In this document: positions 25,501 to 37,600 of the stretch, in pieces
Layout of the letters: each line of letters opens with the position of its first letter
Position numbering within the stretch: the stretch's first letter is position 1
DNA from: Brugia malayi
Lineage: Eukaryota > Nematoda > Chromadorea > Rhabditida > Onchocercidae
Assembly: GCF_000002995.4 (NCBI RefSeq)
Contig: NW_025062475.1
Coordinates: 3,626,528 to 3,690,527 of the forward strand
Direction: 5' to 3'
Length of the DNA: 64,000 nucleotides
Program-made: the position numbers and the translations under genes
Notes under the pieces: generated by a model
What the model was told of the DNA's origin: nothing
Seen by the model: only the letters and a program-made list of their open reading frames with translations
Database searches by the model: none

Positions 25501-26913
25501 TCCGCTGATCTTTTTTTTTTTTCATTCTTTCTTTCTTTCTTATACAAAATCTCTTCATCAATTACTCTAATCCTCTCAAATAATTAGAGTAATAAATATA
25601 GTAAGAGTATAAAAAGCGCGGTGTAAATACTATTTGTTACAAAATTCGTTACTAAATATTTAAATACGAGAAATTTTGAAAATTTTAAAAGTAATACAAA
25701 TATTTGTTATACAATTCGATTTTTTTTTTCTTTTTTGCATTATATTTGATAAGTTAAAGGTAAGGAAATAAAGGGAAATAAAAAATAAAATAAAATATTT
25801 TATTTCCTTACCATCTTCTATATATGTTTTTCATCTTATATAGTCTTTTTTTTTTTCTTTGAGCATTGAACTGATTCTATTGGAACGATAATCAATAATA
25901 TAATTGGTACTGTCTCGATTTTCCATTCATCTCTTTCGCATTTTGAATAAAGTCCGGTTTAAAGTAGACATATTTATCAGTCATTTCTTCCTTTTGTCTT
26001 TTCCGATTGATCTATTAATAGTGAACTATGTTATGGTATGTATAGTTGGTTCTATTAGAAGAAAGTATGTGGCGCCACAAAATTGTAAGGAAGAAATGAG
26101 CAGTTGTTCATTTGTGTTCTCATTTCTAATACTTATTATGTTATTTGATAGATAGTAGAAAAAATATGAATATTTTAGCTTTTCTTTTCTAGATAAAGTT
26201 TACTTCATACTGTATAACTTACTACTATATTCTGCAGTATGACTAAAGGAGTGAAATAGCAAAAGAGAGAGAGAAGAAAGAAAGTGAAGTAAACCTCAGT
26301 AAAGTGTTGTTTTTGTATTTATGTTTCAAACTTATGATTAGATTGCTAGTTAAGCATTGCAGCTTTGTTATTAAAAGTTATTAGAAATGGGTAAATAAAA
26401 AGAACTAGCTGAGTGGCATGATTCAAAACTTCTGGTCATTATCGAACGGATTATAAATTTAACTTTTAATAACATAACTGCTAGATTTCGAGTGCCATTC
26501 AGACAGCTGGCACTAATTTGTTCGTTCATCAAAAATGCTAATAAATTTAATAGGAGATGAATTACGAATGAGGGTGTCGACAGCGTCGATAAAAGAGGGT
26601 TTTTGGATTGAAAAGGAGTAATACTGGTAGGTAGATAACAATCATTATAACCGATCAAAAGCTTTCCAAGGTCCTTTCTTCGTCCTTCATTTTTTTTTTC
26701 CTGCCAAGATCTTTTTCTATCATCTCCAGATTAGGAAGTTAAGTTCTAATATTCTCTATCATATTATCATTATAAGTTTTATTATCGATTTCTGATCCAA
26801 GGATTTTTCTTTTTTCTTCTTAATTTTGACATTATTAACATCATTTCTAAAATATAACATGACTTTATGATTAGTTTTCTTTTCATCAATGAATCGTTCG
26901 TTGTTATACGGAA

Positions 26914-26966
26914 TCTCTCCCTCAATTTATAGCCAATTGATCTCTCCCTCAATTTATAGCCAATTG
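26914..26966. repeat. Tandem duplication of a 27-base unit
   Basis: The unit beginning TCTCTCCCTCAATTTATAGC occurs at 26914-26940 and again at 26941-26966 with no spacer, apparently identical. This looks like a recent tandem duplication. Confidence 0.85.
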
Positions 26967-27789
26967 TTAATTTCTTTTATAACTATCACATTAGATGCCA
27001 AATAAGATAATGATATATATATATATGTATGCCATTTCCTTGCGTATAAAATTTTGGCATAGCTTTCTAATCTCTTATTTTTTTCAAAGATAAAAGCTAA
27101 ATAATTAGATGTATCATATATCTTTTTATAGGATTATTTGTATACATTGGAAGTAGAAACGCTTACTCGTCATATTTTTGACTGATTCAACTTTATAAAT
27201 AATCAAGCAATAACTTTTGTAATAAAATTTCGAGCGATTTTTCAAGATTTTTAGGAACTAAATGAAAATGACAGTGATTGATTACTGCAGGAAACAATAC
27301 ATTCATTTGGAAAAAAAAAAAAAAATGAATGAATTCTTTTTTCAAACTTCTGTTTTGTAATTTTGCAAAATAATTTTTACAAATTATTTAAAAAGTTGTA
27401 TAGATGATAATTATGACAAGAGAAGATATGCTTCACCAAATATCGAAATTGCAGTTCTGATTGGATAGAATGGATTAATTTCTATAATATCATTGTAACG
27501 AGGATCGATGCATAATCTTGTGCGGCGTATTAGCATCAGTATTACCCCTCAAAATTTCTCTTTATCTTAAAAATTGAAATTTTAGACAAAAAATTAGAAA
27601 ATAAACCCTTTATTGTAACTTACACACTTATTACTACAAACTGAATAGATATTTTACTTCATTCATATTAATATAATAAAAAGGTTGGAAAATTGGTTTT
27701 AAATTGCTATTATTTAACTTCATCCTTTAGAAAAAAATTTAAAAGGCTTATGTTATTCTTGATTTATACGCTGCTATGCAACGTTCCTC

Positions 27790-27814
27790 TTTTTTTTTTT
27801 TTTTTTTTTTTTTT
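27790..27814. repeat. Poly-T run (about 25)
   Basis: An uninterrupted T tract, the longest homopolymer noticed in the window. Confidence 0.8.
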
Positions 27815-28405
27815 CCTTCAATTTCATATTTTGCTGAAGTTTATTTCAGGCTTTTTAGATTCCAGTGATTTGTCAAATTATTTTGTTTCGTTTCACGAAT
27901 TCAAACAATTTTTTTTTTTGGTTGATGTGGTAAGTTATTAATTCAAATTTGGAATTGTGTTAAGTTAATGAAGTTAATGATCCGTTCTTGCTGATCAGAA
28001 AGTGAAAGTGCTCAGTGCAAATTTGGAATTATTTCCTGGTTTATGTTGAAAAATAACATGAAAGCACTGAGTAAAGCACTTTCTAGAAAATCTAATCAAA
28101 TTTCTAGAGAAATCAGCTTGTCAACTCCTCATGTTTTAAATATATAAATTTAGATAGGAGTCTGTTTTCATAATGACCTGTAATTTAAATTTGAAAATGT
28201 GTTATTGTTAAAATTGATGCCTTTATATTGAGCAAGCATCTATGGGAAATTAATCCGTAATTTTTCACCAAATGCAACTGTATAGTGTATTCTGTGACCT
28301 TAGCAGATTTATGAGTCTGCTAAATCTATTTCATAAATTCTGTTGTTATGAGTGCTTAGTTGAAGAAATAAATTCAAAATGGACTAGTCTATGTTACTTT
28401 TCTTT

Positions 28406-28407
28406 AG
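28406..28407 (+). other. cya-1: Acceptor before the cyclin A start (likely SL trans-splice site)
   Basis: TTACTTTTCTTTAG ends at 28407, ten bases before the in-frame ATG at 28418. The more upstream in-frame ATG at 28391 overlaps this pyrimidine tract and is probably removed. Confidence 0.45.
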
Positions 28408-28417
28408 ATGCTATATA

Positions 28418-31400
28418 ATGAATGGTGCCTCAGATGAGAATGCCGAAAATAGGTTCGGAGAAGAAAATGAAGAAAATGAACAGTTTTTGCGGCGGAAAGG
28501 ACAACGGAAGTCCCGTCCGCATGCTCTTGCTTATCGTAATACAAATATTAGTGGATCAGTTAGTAAGAAATATGAAGAGAAGGGAGTTTATATATCGATT
28601 ATTGAGAAATCTCTGCTGTTGGACAAGAAGAGGAGACGCGAAAGTTTCCAAGTGCTTTTTATATTTCTGTGTGTATGTAGTTGGTAATGTGAGCTTAAAG
28701 ATGATCGTCAAATGAATCGTAGACTGTGTAACAAAAATTAAAAACTTGATTTTTTTAATTTTTTCAAATTCTATTGGTCTCTTAATTTGGGTAGCCTGAG
28801 CATGACTTCTGCTGACTCCACCATTATCGATTGCTATATTTATACGAGCTGGAGATCTCAGTCGATAACTGTTGCAAGTAGTCGGATTTAAATTGATATA
28901 TAGGATATAATTTACGCAATTTTGGCAACAAATATTTATTTTTACTCATTTAACTTTGGTACACTTTCTAGCAAAGAAATCAAGAACCTCCGACAAGAAG
29001 TCGATGGCTTCCAACGGGAATATCTGCCTTTACTGTTTTTTGTGATGAAGATAATGGTCAAGAGGTTGGCAGCTCGAAAGATCCTGAGGTTTTATTTTAC
29101 TTTCTTTTATATTTGAGGACGTTGGTTATCAAAAACATATATCATCCACTAATTGTTTTGAATGGTTTTCCTTTGTTAACAGTTGAATCTCTATACAATT
29201 TCTGTCTGGATGAAGAAAAATTATTTTACTTGAAAATTGCAGTATTAGAGTATGAGATGAGGATTAACATTATCAAATGACAATCGATATAATTTAAACT
29301 ATAAACTAAATGAAAATACTGGTTAATTGATAATAAGTGTTGCTCAGAACATTTTTGGGACCGAAATGAAAGAGTTTGATATTGACTGGAATGTGTTATT
29401 AATGAGCACCAAAATTTTTCTAAATAAAGCATGATAAAACACACTGAAAACTTAATTACGATTCAGTATAATGACATTCTCTGATACCAAGTTTGCTTCT
29501 TTTAATTGCAGGAATTCAAGGCTTTTTTTTATCCCCATTGTGGGCATCGAAATTCTATCATTCTTAAATGTAGCTCGTAAAGCACTGAAATATTAAATGA
29601 AGTTCAATATTTTAAGATGTAATATATGCTTATGCGCTACATGTTCTGTTATTGACTATTTAAAAATTCAGATATAGCAGTTTTTAGGAGCGCAGCCTTT
29701 ATCATTGAGAATTTTAATGCAGTGGTAGTGGCTAACCATTGCTATGTTATAATTTTAGTAAATAATTTATTTTTGTAAAAGTTGTAATGCGTTTAAAGTA
29801 ACCACCGGATGTTCGTTTACTTAGGAATGCACATATATATGTTTGCAGAAGAATGATCAACAGCAAGGAGAAGGAAGCAAAAGAAGTGGAGAGATGTCGA
29901 CGCAATATTTGCAAATACCAAGAAAGATTAGACGCCCCCTTGCAACTTTATCACCGAATCGTGACGATTCGGATTCGGAGAGTAACAGACCTCTTGCTCG
30001 AAATTTGTCACCAAATCATGAGGAATCAGATTTGGAGAGTAGCACACCATCTGATGCCAATCTTCAAACCGATGAGGTGAAACTTCCCGTTATAAAAAAC
30101 ATTTTTACTACTTTGTTGCATTCAGGAAAGAAATTCTCAACTCGAAATCATTTTAGAGATAGATTTTATGAATTCATTTATGACAAAATTCGATACAAAT
30201 ATTTATGAATTACTATTGTTATTATTTATCGAAACTAACAGTAGTAGTACTGCTTTCAAAAATGAACAAAACTGTTTAGCATATCTGAAAATGGTAAACT
30301 GAATAAAAACCAGTGTTATTAAAAAGTTTTCAGTCATAACATTTGTTAGAAAATGGTTAAGGCAGACTTAAACAATGGCTAGGTTCCATATTTGATGGGA
30401 TACTTCTTTCACATATCATAAAAATAATGGTATTAACCGTGATGACAGGCAGAACTGCTAACTCTAAGTGCAACATTTCAATTTAATTTTGTAGTGGAGT
30501 GAATTTCTGAACTGAATTCATTATCATTTTTTCAGGGTGAAGATAGTTATCATTCAAGGAATAGTACTACTTCGATTGATAGCAGCGACATTTCTGCTAA
30601 CGAACTACGTCCTGATGATGAAGTGGTATTTGTTGTTGATTCAGTTTCAAATAATGTCCGAAGAGCGTTTAAGAGTGTTCCAGATATTTCTAGCCAAGCA
30701 GCAACTACAAGTAGCAGTATAATATATACTACAGTAAGTACCATTTCATAATAAAGTTGTCTTGAACTCTATATGTACCAAATAAATACGCAGAATGAGC
30801 TAATCAGTTAAGTAATTTTGCTGCTGGAAAAGTAATAGGAACAAATCCATAAAATTTGAGGTAGAATTCCCCATTCCATGTTTTATTGATAAAACTAGAC
30901 CACTTCAATCTTATCACCTTTGATATACAGCTATGATAATAATAAACTGAAGTGAAAAGAATGCATTTCGGTTTATTTTACTAATATTCTCAAAGCAAAA
31001 TCGCTTTTCCTAGGAAAGAAGAGAAAAAAGAATGAGATTAATATGGTCAATTTCAGGAAGAGCATGAGGATCGAGTGCGGACGGATCCAGTGTATGATGC
31101 GGATATCTATCTTTATATGAGATATAGGGAATTAAAACTTTGTCCTTCTGGAGATTTTTTAGAATTTCAAGAAGAAATATGTGGTGAAGTGAGATATCTT
31201 CTTGTCGAATGGATTTGTGATTCAGCTCGAGAATTTAATTTAAGCACGGTATACTTCATATTTTATAAATGCCTGTTTACTTTTCAAATTTTGCTTTAAT
31301 TTCGCTTACTTACTGCTGATTTCAAAATGTGGAGGGCATGACAGTTCCTTTTTTCGGAATTTTGGTCCATACTAGAAATATTGTCGGGTTTATTCAAGAT

Positions 31401-32897
31401 AATTTCGTCGAGCATGAATAATTTGAATGTATTGTCCAAATAATTTGAATCGATCTTGATTTCAGGAATCCTTGCATATGGCAGTTTCAATTGTCGATCG
31501 AGTCTTAAATACACTTCAGTGTCCACGTGAGAAGTTGCAATTACTTGGTGCTGCAGCTCTGTTGCTAGCAGCAAAATTTGAGGAGATCTATCCACCAGAA
31601 GTGAAAGAATTCGCTAGAATCACTGCTTACACATTTCACGAAACAGAGGTATACTTTGCAAATACATTGTTTGAGATATTAGGACCTAATTAAACACTAT
31701 TTCATGGTATCCGCCTACGATGTCTTGGTTTTATTATGTATTTCTTTCTTTACTTTTAAATGGGTTGAAGTGCTGTTAAAAGTCTTTCACTGTCTGTTTC
31801 TTGACATGAATAAATGCTTCAGGTTGGGTATAGCCTCAGTTCGTTCCGCTCAGACTGTTTTCTTTTTTTGGTTTCTCGGTTTTCTATTTCATTGACCAAA
31901 CCATAAAGAAATATGAATTATATCGGTGAACAACTATCTCCAAATTAGTATTTGTTCTAACTTCTATTGCATTATGCATCTTTTTTCTTGTTTTCTTATC
32001 TTTATATTTTATATCTAAGTTTATCTATCTTCATCTTTCAAGCAAAGGTCATACTTTCAATAAGCTGAGCAATATATAAATCGATCTAAGAAGTACCATT
32101 TCAGATTATAAGAATGGAACGAATAGTTTTTGCAAGAGTAGAATATCAGCTGTTAGCACCTACGTCATGGTGGTTTGCTTCACGGCTGGTACGTATGGCT
32201 CATGTTCCAAGAATAATTTATTGTATGATGAGGTATCTGTTGGAACTTGCCCTTCTAGATCATACATTTCTGGATTTTCGGCCAAGTGTTATCGGGGCAG
32301 CATCATTCTTTCTCAGTAATGTGATCTTCAAATCTGATTACCTGCTTTTGACTACAGAAACAGGTTGATTTTACTGATTTATTGGCTCGTTAACTGTAGT
32401 AACTATTAATTTCTTTTTGTTTTTTTCTTTTTTGTGAAGAACAAAACCTATATTTTTTAATATGCGCTATCACCTTATTATTATTCCGAATAAATGCTTC
32501 AAGGATAGGATAGAGAATAGCTCTATCCTGGGAACAAAATGAATAAGTTTGGTAACACATTTTGTTACATTGATTGTAACTGAGAATGAACTCAGTGACT
32601 TATCCATTACGACCCATATTGTCTTATTTGTCCCACAGATGCTTATTTTATAAGATCAGATATCGGATCTCTAATATTGATAGAAGGTTCCTAAATTTCT
32701 TGGCATTGTCATCTTAATTTTCAGATATTGGCGTTAATGAACTTCGCTCACCTGCCCGAAAAATGCTTGAACTCTTCCATGAAGTCCCGAACAAAGATTA
32801 CTGTAGCGTTTTTGAGAAATATGCAACGGAAAAGTACGAGCAGGTCTCTTGTTTATTACTCCCAGATAATTTTTCGGAATTAGATGTCACCCGTTAA
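28418..32897 (+). CDS. cya-1: Cyclin A
   Basis: Eight exons: 28418-28558, 28972-29088, 29849-30076, 30536-30733, 31057-31248, 31466-31648, 32105-32363, 32725-32897; 496 residues with all phases consistent. The cyclin box begins near residue 240 (YDADIYLYMRYRELK). REKLQLLGAAALLLAAKFEE is followed by IYPPEVKEF, the typical cyclin A/B block. K329 and E358 occupy the positions of the CDK-contacting Lys and Glu of human cyclin A. The second cyclin fold includes APTSWWFASRL and runs to the C-terminus. ISAFTVFCDEDN at 64-75 matches the cyclin A N-terminal motif. The family activates CDK1/CDK2 in S phase and G2. The hydrophobic-patch helix reads VRYLLVEW (273-280) where most cyclin A proteins have MRAILVDW. 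A possible destruction box is RRPL (114-117). Exon 3 contains an internal repeat, LSPNRDDSDSES / LSPNHEESDLES. Confidence 0.9.
29089..29848 (+). other. Cyclin A intron 2, nothing recognised
   Basis: An AT-rich intron of 760 bases. The minus-strand frame at 29226-29444 has no recognisable features. Confidence 0.5.
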
Positions 32898-34610
32898 CAT
32901 GCTATTTTTCCCATTGTAAGCTCTTGCTGATATTCTGTTTGCTGTTGCATCAAAATTTTGCAGTAGTTATTAATTCAAGTTCATGAGATATCGTTTTCGG
33001 TTGTCTGGTTAATCAGTGTAGTAAGGCTGACGGCAATTGATCAGAAAATTCTTTCGTAAAAAAGGCCCGAATTTCTCTCTCTCTCTCTCTTGTTCAGTCT
33101 GTTAGGCAGAGGTAATTGTAAGATACTCCTAACAGCAACGACAGTTATTGTTATTTCGTCAATATTAGTGTTGATAAAGCAAATTTCTTAGTTTAATCTG
33201 ATTGTTCTAAGCTCTCATCATTTCTTACTTTTTTTTTTCTTTGTGTAAAATCTTTATTATCAAAGATGTAGATATTAATTCCATTATCTTAACTGAAATT
33301 ATTCACAGAAATGAATCCGATGTCAACATTTTTCTCTTATTATTAATACAGTTAACCTGCTTAGACCCACACCACTTTTAAATTTCCCTTCAACAGTAAC
33401 TCAGTCATACACGGACACTTGTAACCGCATAGATATCATTGGAACAGCAGCATTTTTTAGTTGAAGTTAGTGTTTGCAGTTCAGTATTAACAGTTTACTG
33501 AAAGAACTCTTAAAATAATTCGGTACTGCTTCACAACAAATACTTCTGACATAGTCAGGAATTCAGCAAATTAGTGCTTTTTAAATGCTAATCATTTGAA
33601 AAAAAAAAAAAAATTCCAGTGAAATTAAAAATAAATTTAACGATGGTTGCTATTACTTTTCTTTCTTTTAGGAAATGAGTTCAATTATTGTCTTATTGTG
33701 TTGCACTTTATTTGAAACATAGGTAATAAGGGGAAGTTGGCAAACCGCATTTCATTGCTTGTAAGTTTTGCACAGATTTCTTCTTTGCTTATAGATTTTT
33801 CCTCAGCTTTACAGATCTATCCTTGTTTACAATCCTAGCACTCATTACTTTTCAGGTCAAGTAAGCTGCATTCCTGTGATAAATAGGTAGGTTTTTCAAT
33901 TTTTAGAGACGAGTGTTTTACGCCTAAGCAGCATGTTCATTGAATGGAACGTGCGTATTAGAGTTAACACTCAAGGCACTTTTAAAGTGCTCTGAATACT
34001 GTGTTAAGTTTTACTTAATTTTATCTAGAATAGCTCAAAAGATGTATCATTCATGTATCAAAAGCTGAGCAAAAATCACGGATATGGGGTAAGAGTCAGT
34101 TCAACCTTCAACATTTTTTTTTCGTCCAGTTTATTGTCGTTGTAAAATGCAGTCATCAAATGTATTTATCTTTAAGAAAAATTTACAAACATTCCTTATA
34201 ATTCATAATGTCTGTTTTCTCTACAATTTATTCGATTTAGTTGATGTTTATATATTCACTGCAGTACCCAATTTTCGATGTCATATTGATTTTCTAAGAC
34301 TATTGTTTTGCGATTGATAAAAATGTTTTATTTCTGTTTAAATGGAATTAAGATAGCAAGAAGGCCAATTATAGCGGCCCAGTTTAGTGACATGTAATGA
34401 ATTTAAAAAATTTCTGATTCTAATCTTCAATCAAATATCCACAATCAAAAATGTCCAAGCGAAACTTACGGCATAGGATTTTAGTTGAAAAAATACCTTA
34501 TTTTTTGCATAATGCTGACATCAGTATGTTAGATAAATTTCGGAAATCTTCGATATATTACTTTACAGTAGTAATATAACAACAAAAAGCTCACTGGTAG
34601 AACACAAGAA
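32898..34610. other. Intergenic region between cyclin A and the SH3 adaptor (convergent)
   Basis: This contains the 3' flanks of two convergent genes and a (TC)n run at 33073-33089. No coding evidence was seen. Confidence 0.6.
33073..33089. repeat. (TC)n microsatellite
   Basis: About eight TC units in the 3' flank of cyclin A. Confidence 0.85.
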
Positions 34611-37600
34611 TCATAAAATGGCCGACTTTGGAAATAATCCCACCGGGAAGGATTTCGTATTACTCATATTCAGCAACAGTTTTCCTTTCAACCAATTACC
34701 ATCAATCTGCAAATAAAATACGGAAAACTTCCAGAAGTGTTGCTGAAAGTTGGAAGATAAGTTGATAATGCAAAAAGAACCAATTTAAGCAAAATTAGAG
34801 GTTGAATCTGAAGTGGATTTGTGAGACCGTGCAATTCTCGGCGAAGTGTATTACAATACCCCCGTCTCTCTCCCTATCTCGAGACTTTACTAGGCCCAAG
34901 GCGGTTGTTGCTTATTAGTGAAAAGTCTAGTTATTCCACATATTCCTATAATTTCGATTCTAACAATTTCAGTGTGATCCTAGTAACACTTAAAATTTCG
35001 TTTGCCAATCGGAATTTTCTCAATCTGAAGGAACTAAAGAAATTTTGGATCAATAAACTAACCTCCTCAATCACTTCGATTTGATCTCCCTTCGAGAAGC
35101 ATAAATGGTCTTTTGCATTATTATAATAATCATTCGTTGCAGTGACAATTGTATTCGTAATATTTAAATGTTTTCCAGCATCAATTTTGCTGCTACAGTT
35201 TTCAATATAAGTGCGTGGTACCAAGCCAATTTTCCCATTCAGCTTACCTCTCAACCAATCTTCGTTTACCCATTCTAGTACTTCTATCTGATCGCCTATA
35301 AAATATAGCATAATTAGAGATTTTTACTACTAATGACAATGGTATAGCAAAGTTTTAGAAGACTTATTGCAATATTATGAATATGAAATGAATTCTAAAA
35401 TCTATTTACTATCAACAACTTACGATGAACTTTAAAGAGATCTTTCCAAATATTAACTATTGCTATGATAACAAAAAGAACTGGATTGTAATAAAAAATC
35501 AACACGCTTCATTTACCTGCTTTAAAAATTAGATCACCTTCAACGTCACTGTTGTAATCATATAAAGCACTGATATATTCCGCTGATGTATAACAACTTA
35601 TGGGTTCAGAAGGTGCTGTTAACGGAACGGTAATTTCCCGAACATAATTAGCAGGAAAGATACCTTGGTGTACACCAATCTTACCACATAACCAATCGTC
35701 ATTAATCTTTTCCACAACATAAATTTCATCATTTGCTCGGAACTAGAAGAATTTGTAGATATAAACAATTTCATTGGACTTATTAATGGAAACCACTAAT
35801 GATTAAGACTTAATCATAAATGTTGGAACGAATCTGTTAAAATTCTAATCAACATGGATTACCGTAAGATCTCCTGATACGCTACTATCAAAATCGTATA
35901 AAGCAACCACACGATATGGTCTGAAAAATTTTATAAATTATCAATATTATCAATACGTTATAAAAAAACCACTTGAATAAAAGCTTTTTATCAGCCTCCT
36001 TACTAATCTATCGATGTTTGATAACTCCTTTAATGTTTCCTTTCACTGTCATATAAAATCTGCCGGGTATCAAATCTTTAAATGATTTATTTATTTTAGC
36101 ATTTGAAACTAATCCTAACTGAAGAAAGCGAATGCCATTTTATATTACAATATTATACATCAACATCAGCAACATCAAATACCAGTACGAAATAACATAA
36201 TAATTCTAACAACATAATTTATAAAAAAAAGAAAAAAATAAAGCTCTTCTTAGTTTTGTTTCCAAAAGTTCAAACTTGATAAATGACATAGCTAATAATG
36301 AATATATCCTCGCTCTTTGGATGAGTAACAAAATCGCAGAATGGTAAAATATATATATATATATAAAACTTACATTTGAGAAGTCGACGAGGTTAATGAT
36401 GTGGGAAGAGGAATTTTTACATCAATGTACAAAAGTGGCATAATTCCTTTTTGACCAGTTCTTTTATTGAGCGCATAGACCCACTGATCATCTACCTGAC
36501 ATCAACTTAAAAAATTCCTCTAAGAAAACATTTTTTCAAGACATATGGACTGAGGAAAACTTTTAAAATCCTTCCCAATTTCTAAAAATAATGAGAAATT
36601 TTTTAAAACCCTTTTTTCCAAAATAATCATATCCGATGGTTCTGCAGAAAGTTCATCAAAATGTGACGCAAGGAATTGAAATTTTGCATAGCCATACGGC
36701 TGCTGTTCTTGATTCGTTGTCATAAATGCATTCGCTTCTGAAACTGTACTATCATGTAATCTCGAAAATTCGACTCCAATGCAGTTTTTTTCAATTAGAT
36801 TTTTTCTTTCTTTTCTTGCAAGAATAAAATAATCAGAAGTTAGAACGTCTTCAATAAATTTTAAGACCAAAAAATAGTAATCCCAGGAATTACTAATAAA
36901 GTTTGGTACTTGGGCTCTGAAATCAGTCAGGCCTTTAGGATAAAGCTCAAGAAAAAAATTTCACTTGATTGTTATTAATGCAATGCCGTCAACCTGATTG
37001 TTACATTATTCAACGTTCTAGCTTTAATATTAATAATTGGAAATTGAGAGTTTAAAAATATTTCAAATGTGAAATTACCCGAAGCGAAATTAGATTGAAA
37101 GATATCGTATGAAATTGACTGACTAGGCATGACTGCAAATTTATCAACAGTTTTAGAATTAATATCAGATGCATAATCTTGCGATGGAGGAAGTGAAGGA
37201 TATATTGATGTCGGCGCTTTGTTTACAATGGAGTTGGAAGTCCCAGCATGGTTGACAAATTTATCAGCTGGTATACTATGTTTTTTTACAAGACGTTTCT
37301 GTTGTTGTTGCTTGTCACAGGCCTGAGCAATATCATATGCTGTTTTCAAAGTCTTTTCATCTTGTAGAGCATTCAGGGTAACTTTACGTACCTGAAAAAC
37401 GAAACATGAAATTTAACCAAATCTGTCTACTTTCTGAATTAGCGAAACACTAATTCGGTTATTTACTGTAGTAAGTGTTACTGAAGAACCACAGAATTAC
37501 TGCATCAAAAAATACGGAAAAATCAAAAAGCTAACGGGGAAAGAATTTTAAGTTCAGAAATTCATATCTAATAAGCTTTACAATAGTTGATAGTGAAAAC

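Larger units (their letters stand above)
22503..28417. other. 5.9 kb region without a supported gene
   Basis: The divergent 5' flanks of MRPL44 (-) and cyclin A (+) lie at its ends. The stretch 23760-24760 is less AT-rich than its surroundings and carries overlapping plus-strand frames (23865-24071, 68 residues; 24383-24682, 99 residues) that I do not recognise. The first lacks an ATG start. It may contain decayed coding or non-coding RNA sequence; nothing firm can be called. Confidence 0.5.

Noticed and set aside
26371..26658. 95-codon minus-strand frame
   Set aside because: It opens at a TTG codon, has no recognisable domain and no splice partner.
31057..32897. Cyclin E or cyclin B identity
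   Set aside because: The KFEEIYPPEVKEF block, the FTVFCDEDN N-terminal motif and a RME-type second helix fit cyclin A best; cyclin B features such as the FLRRxSK motif are absent.
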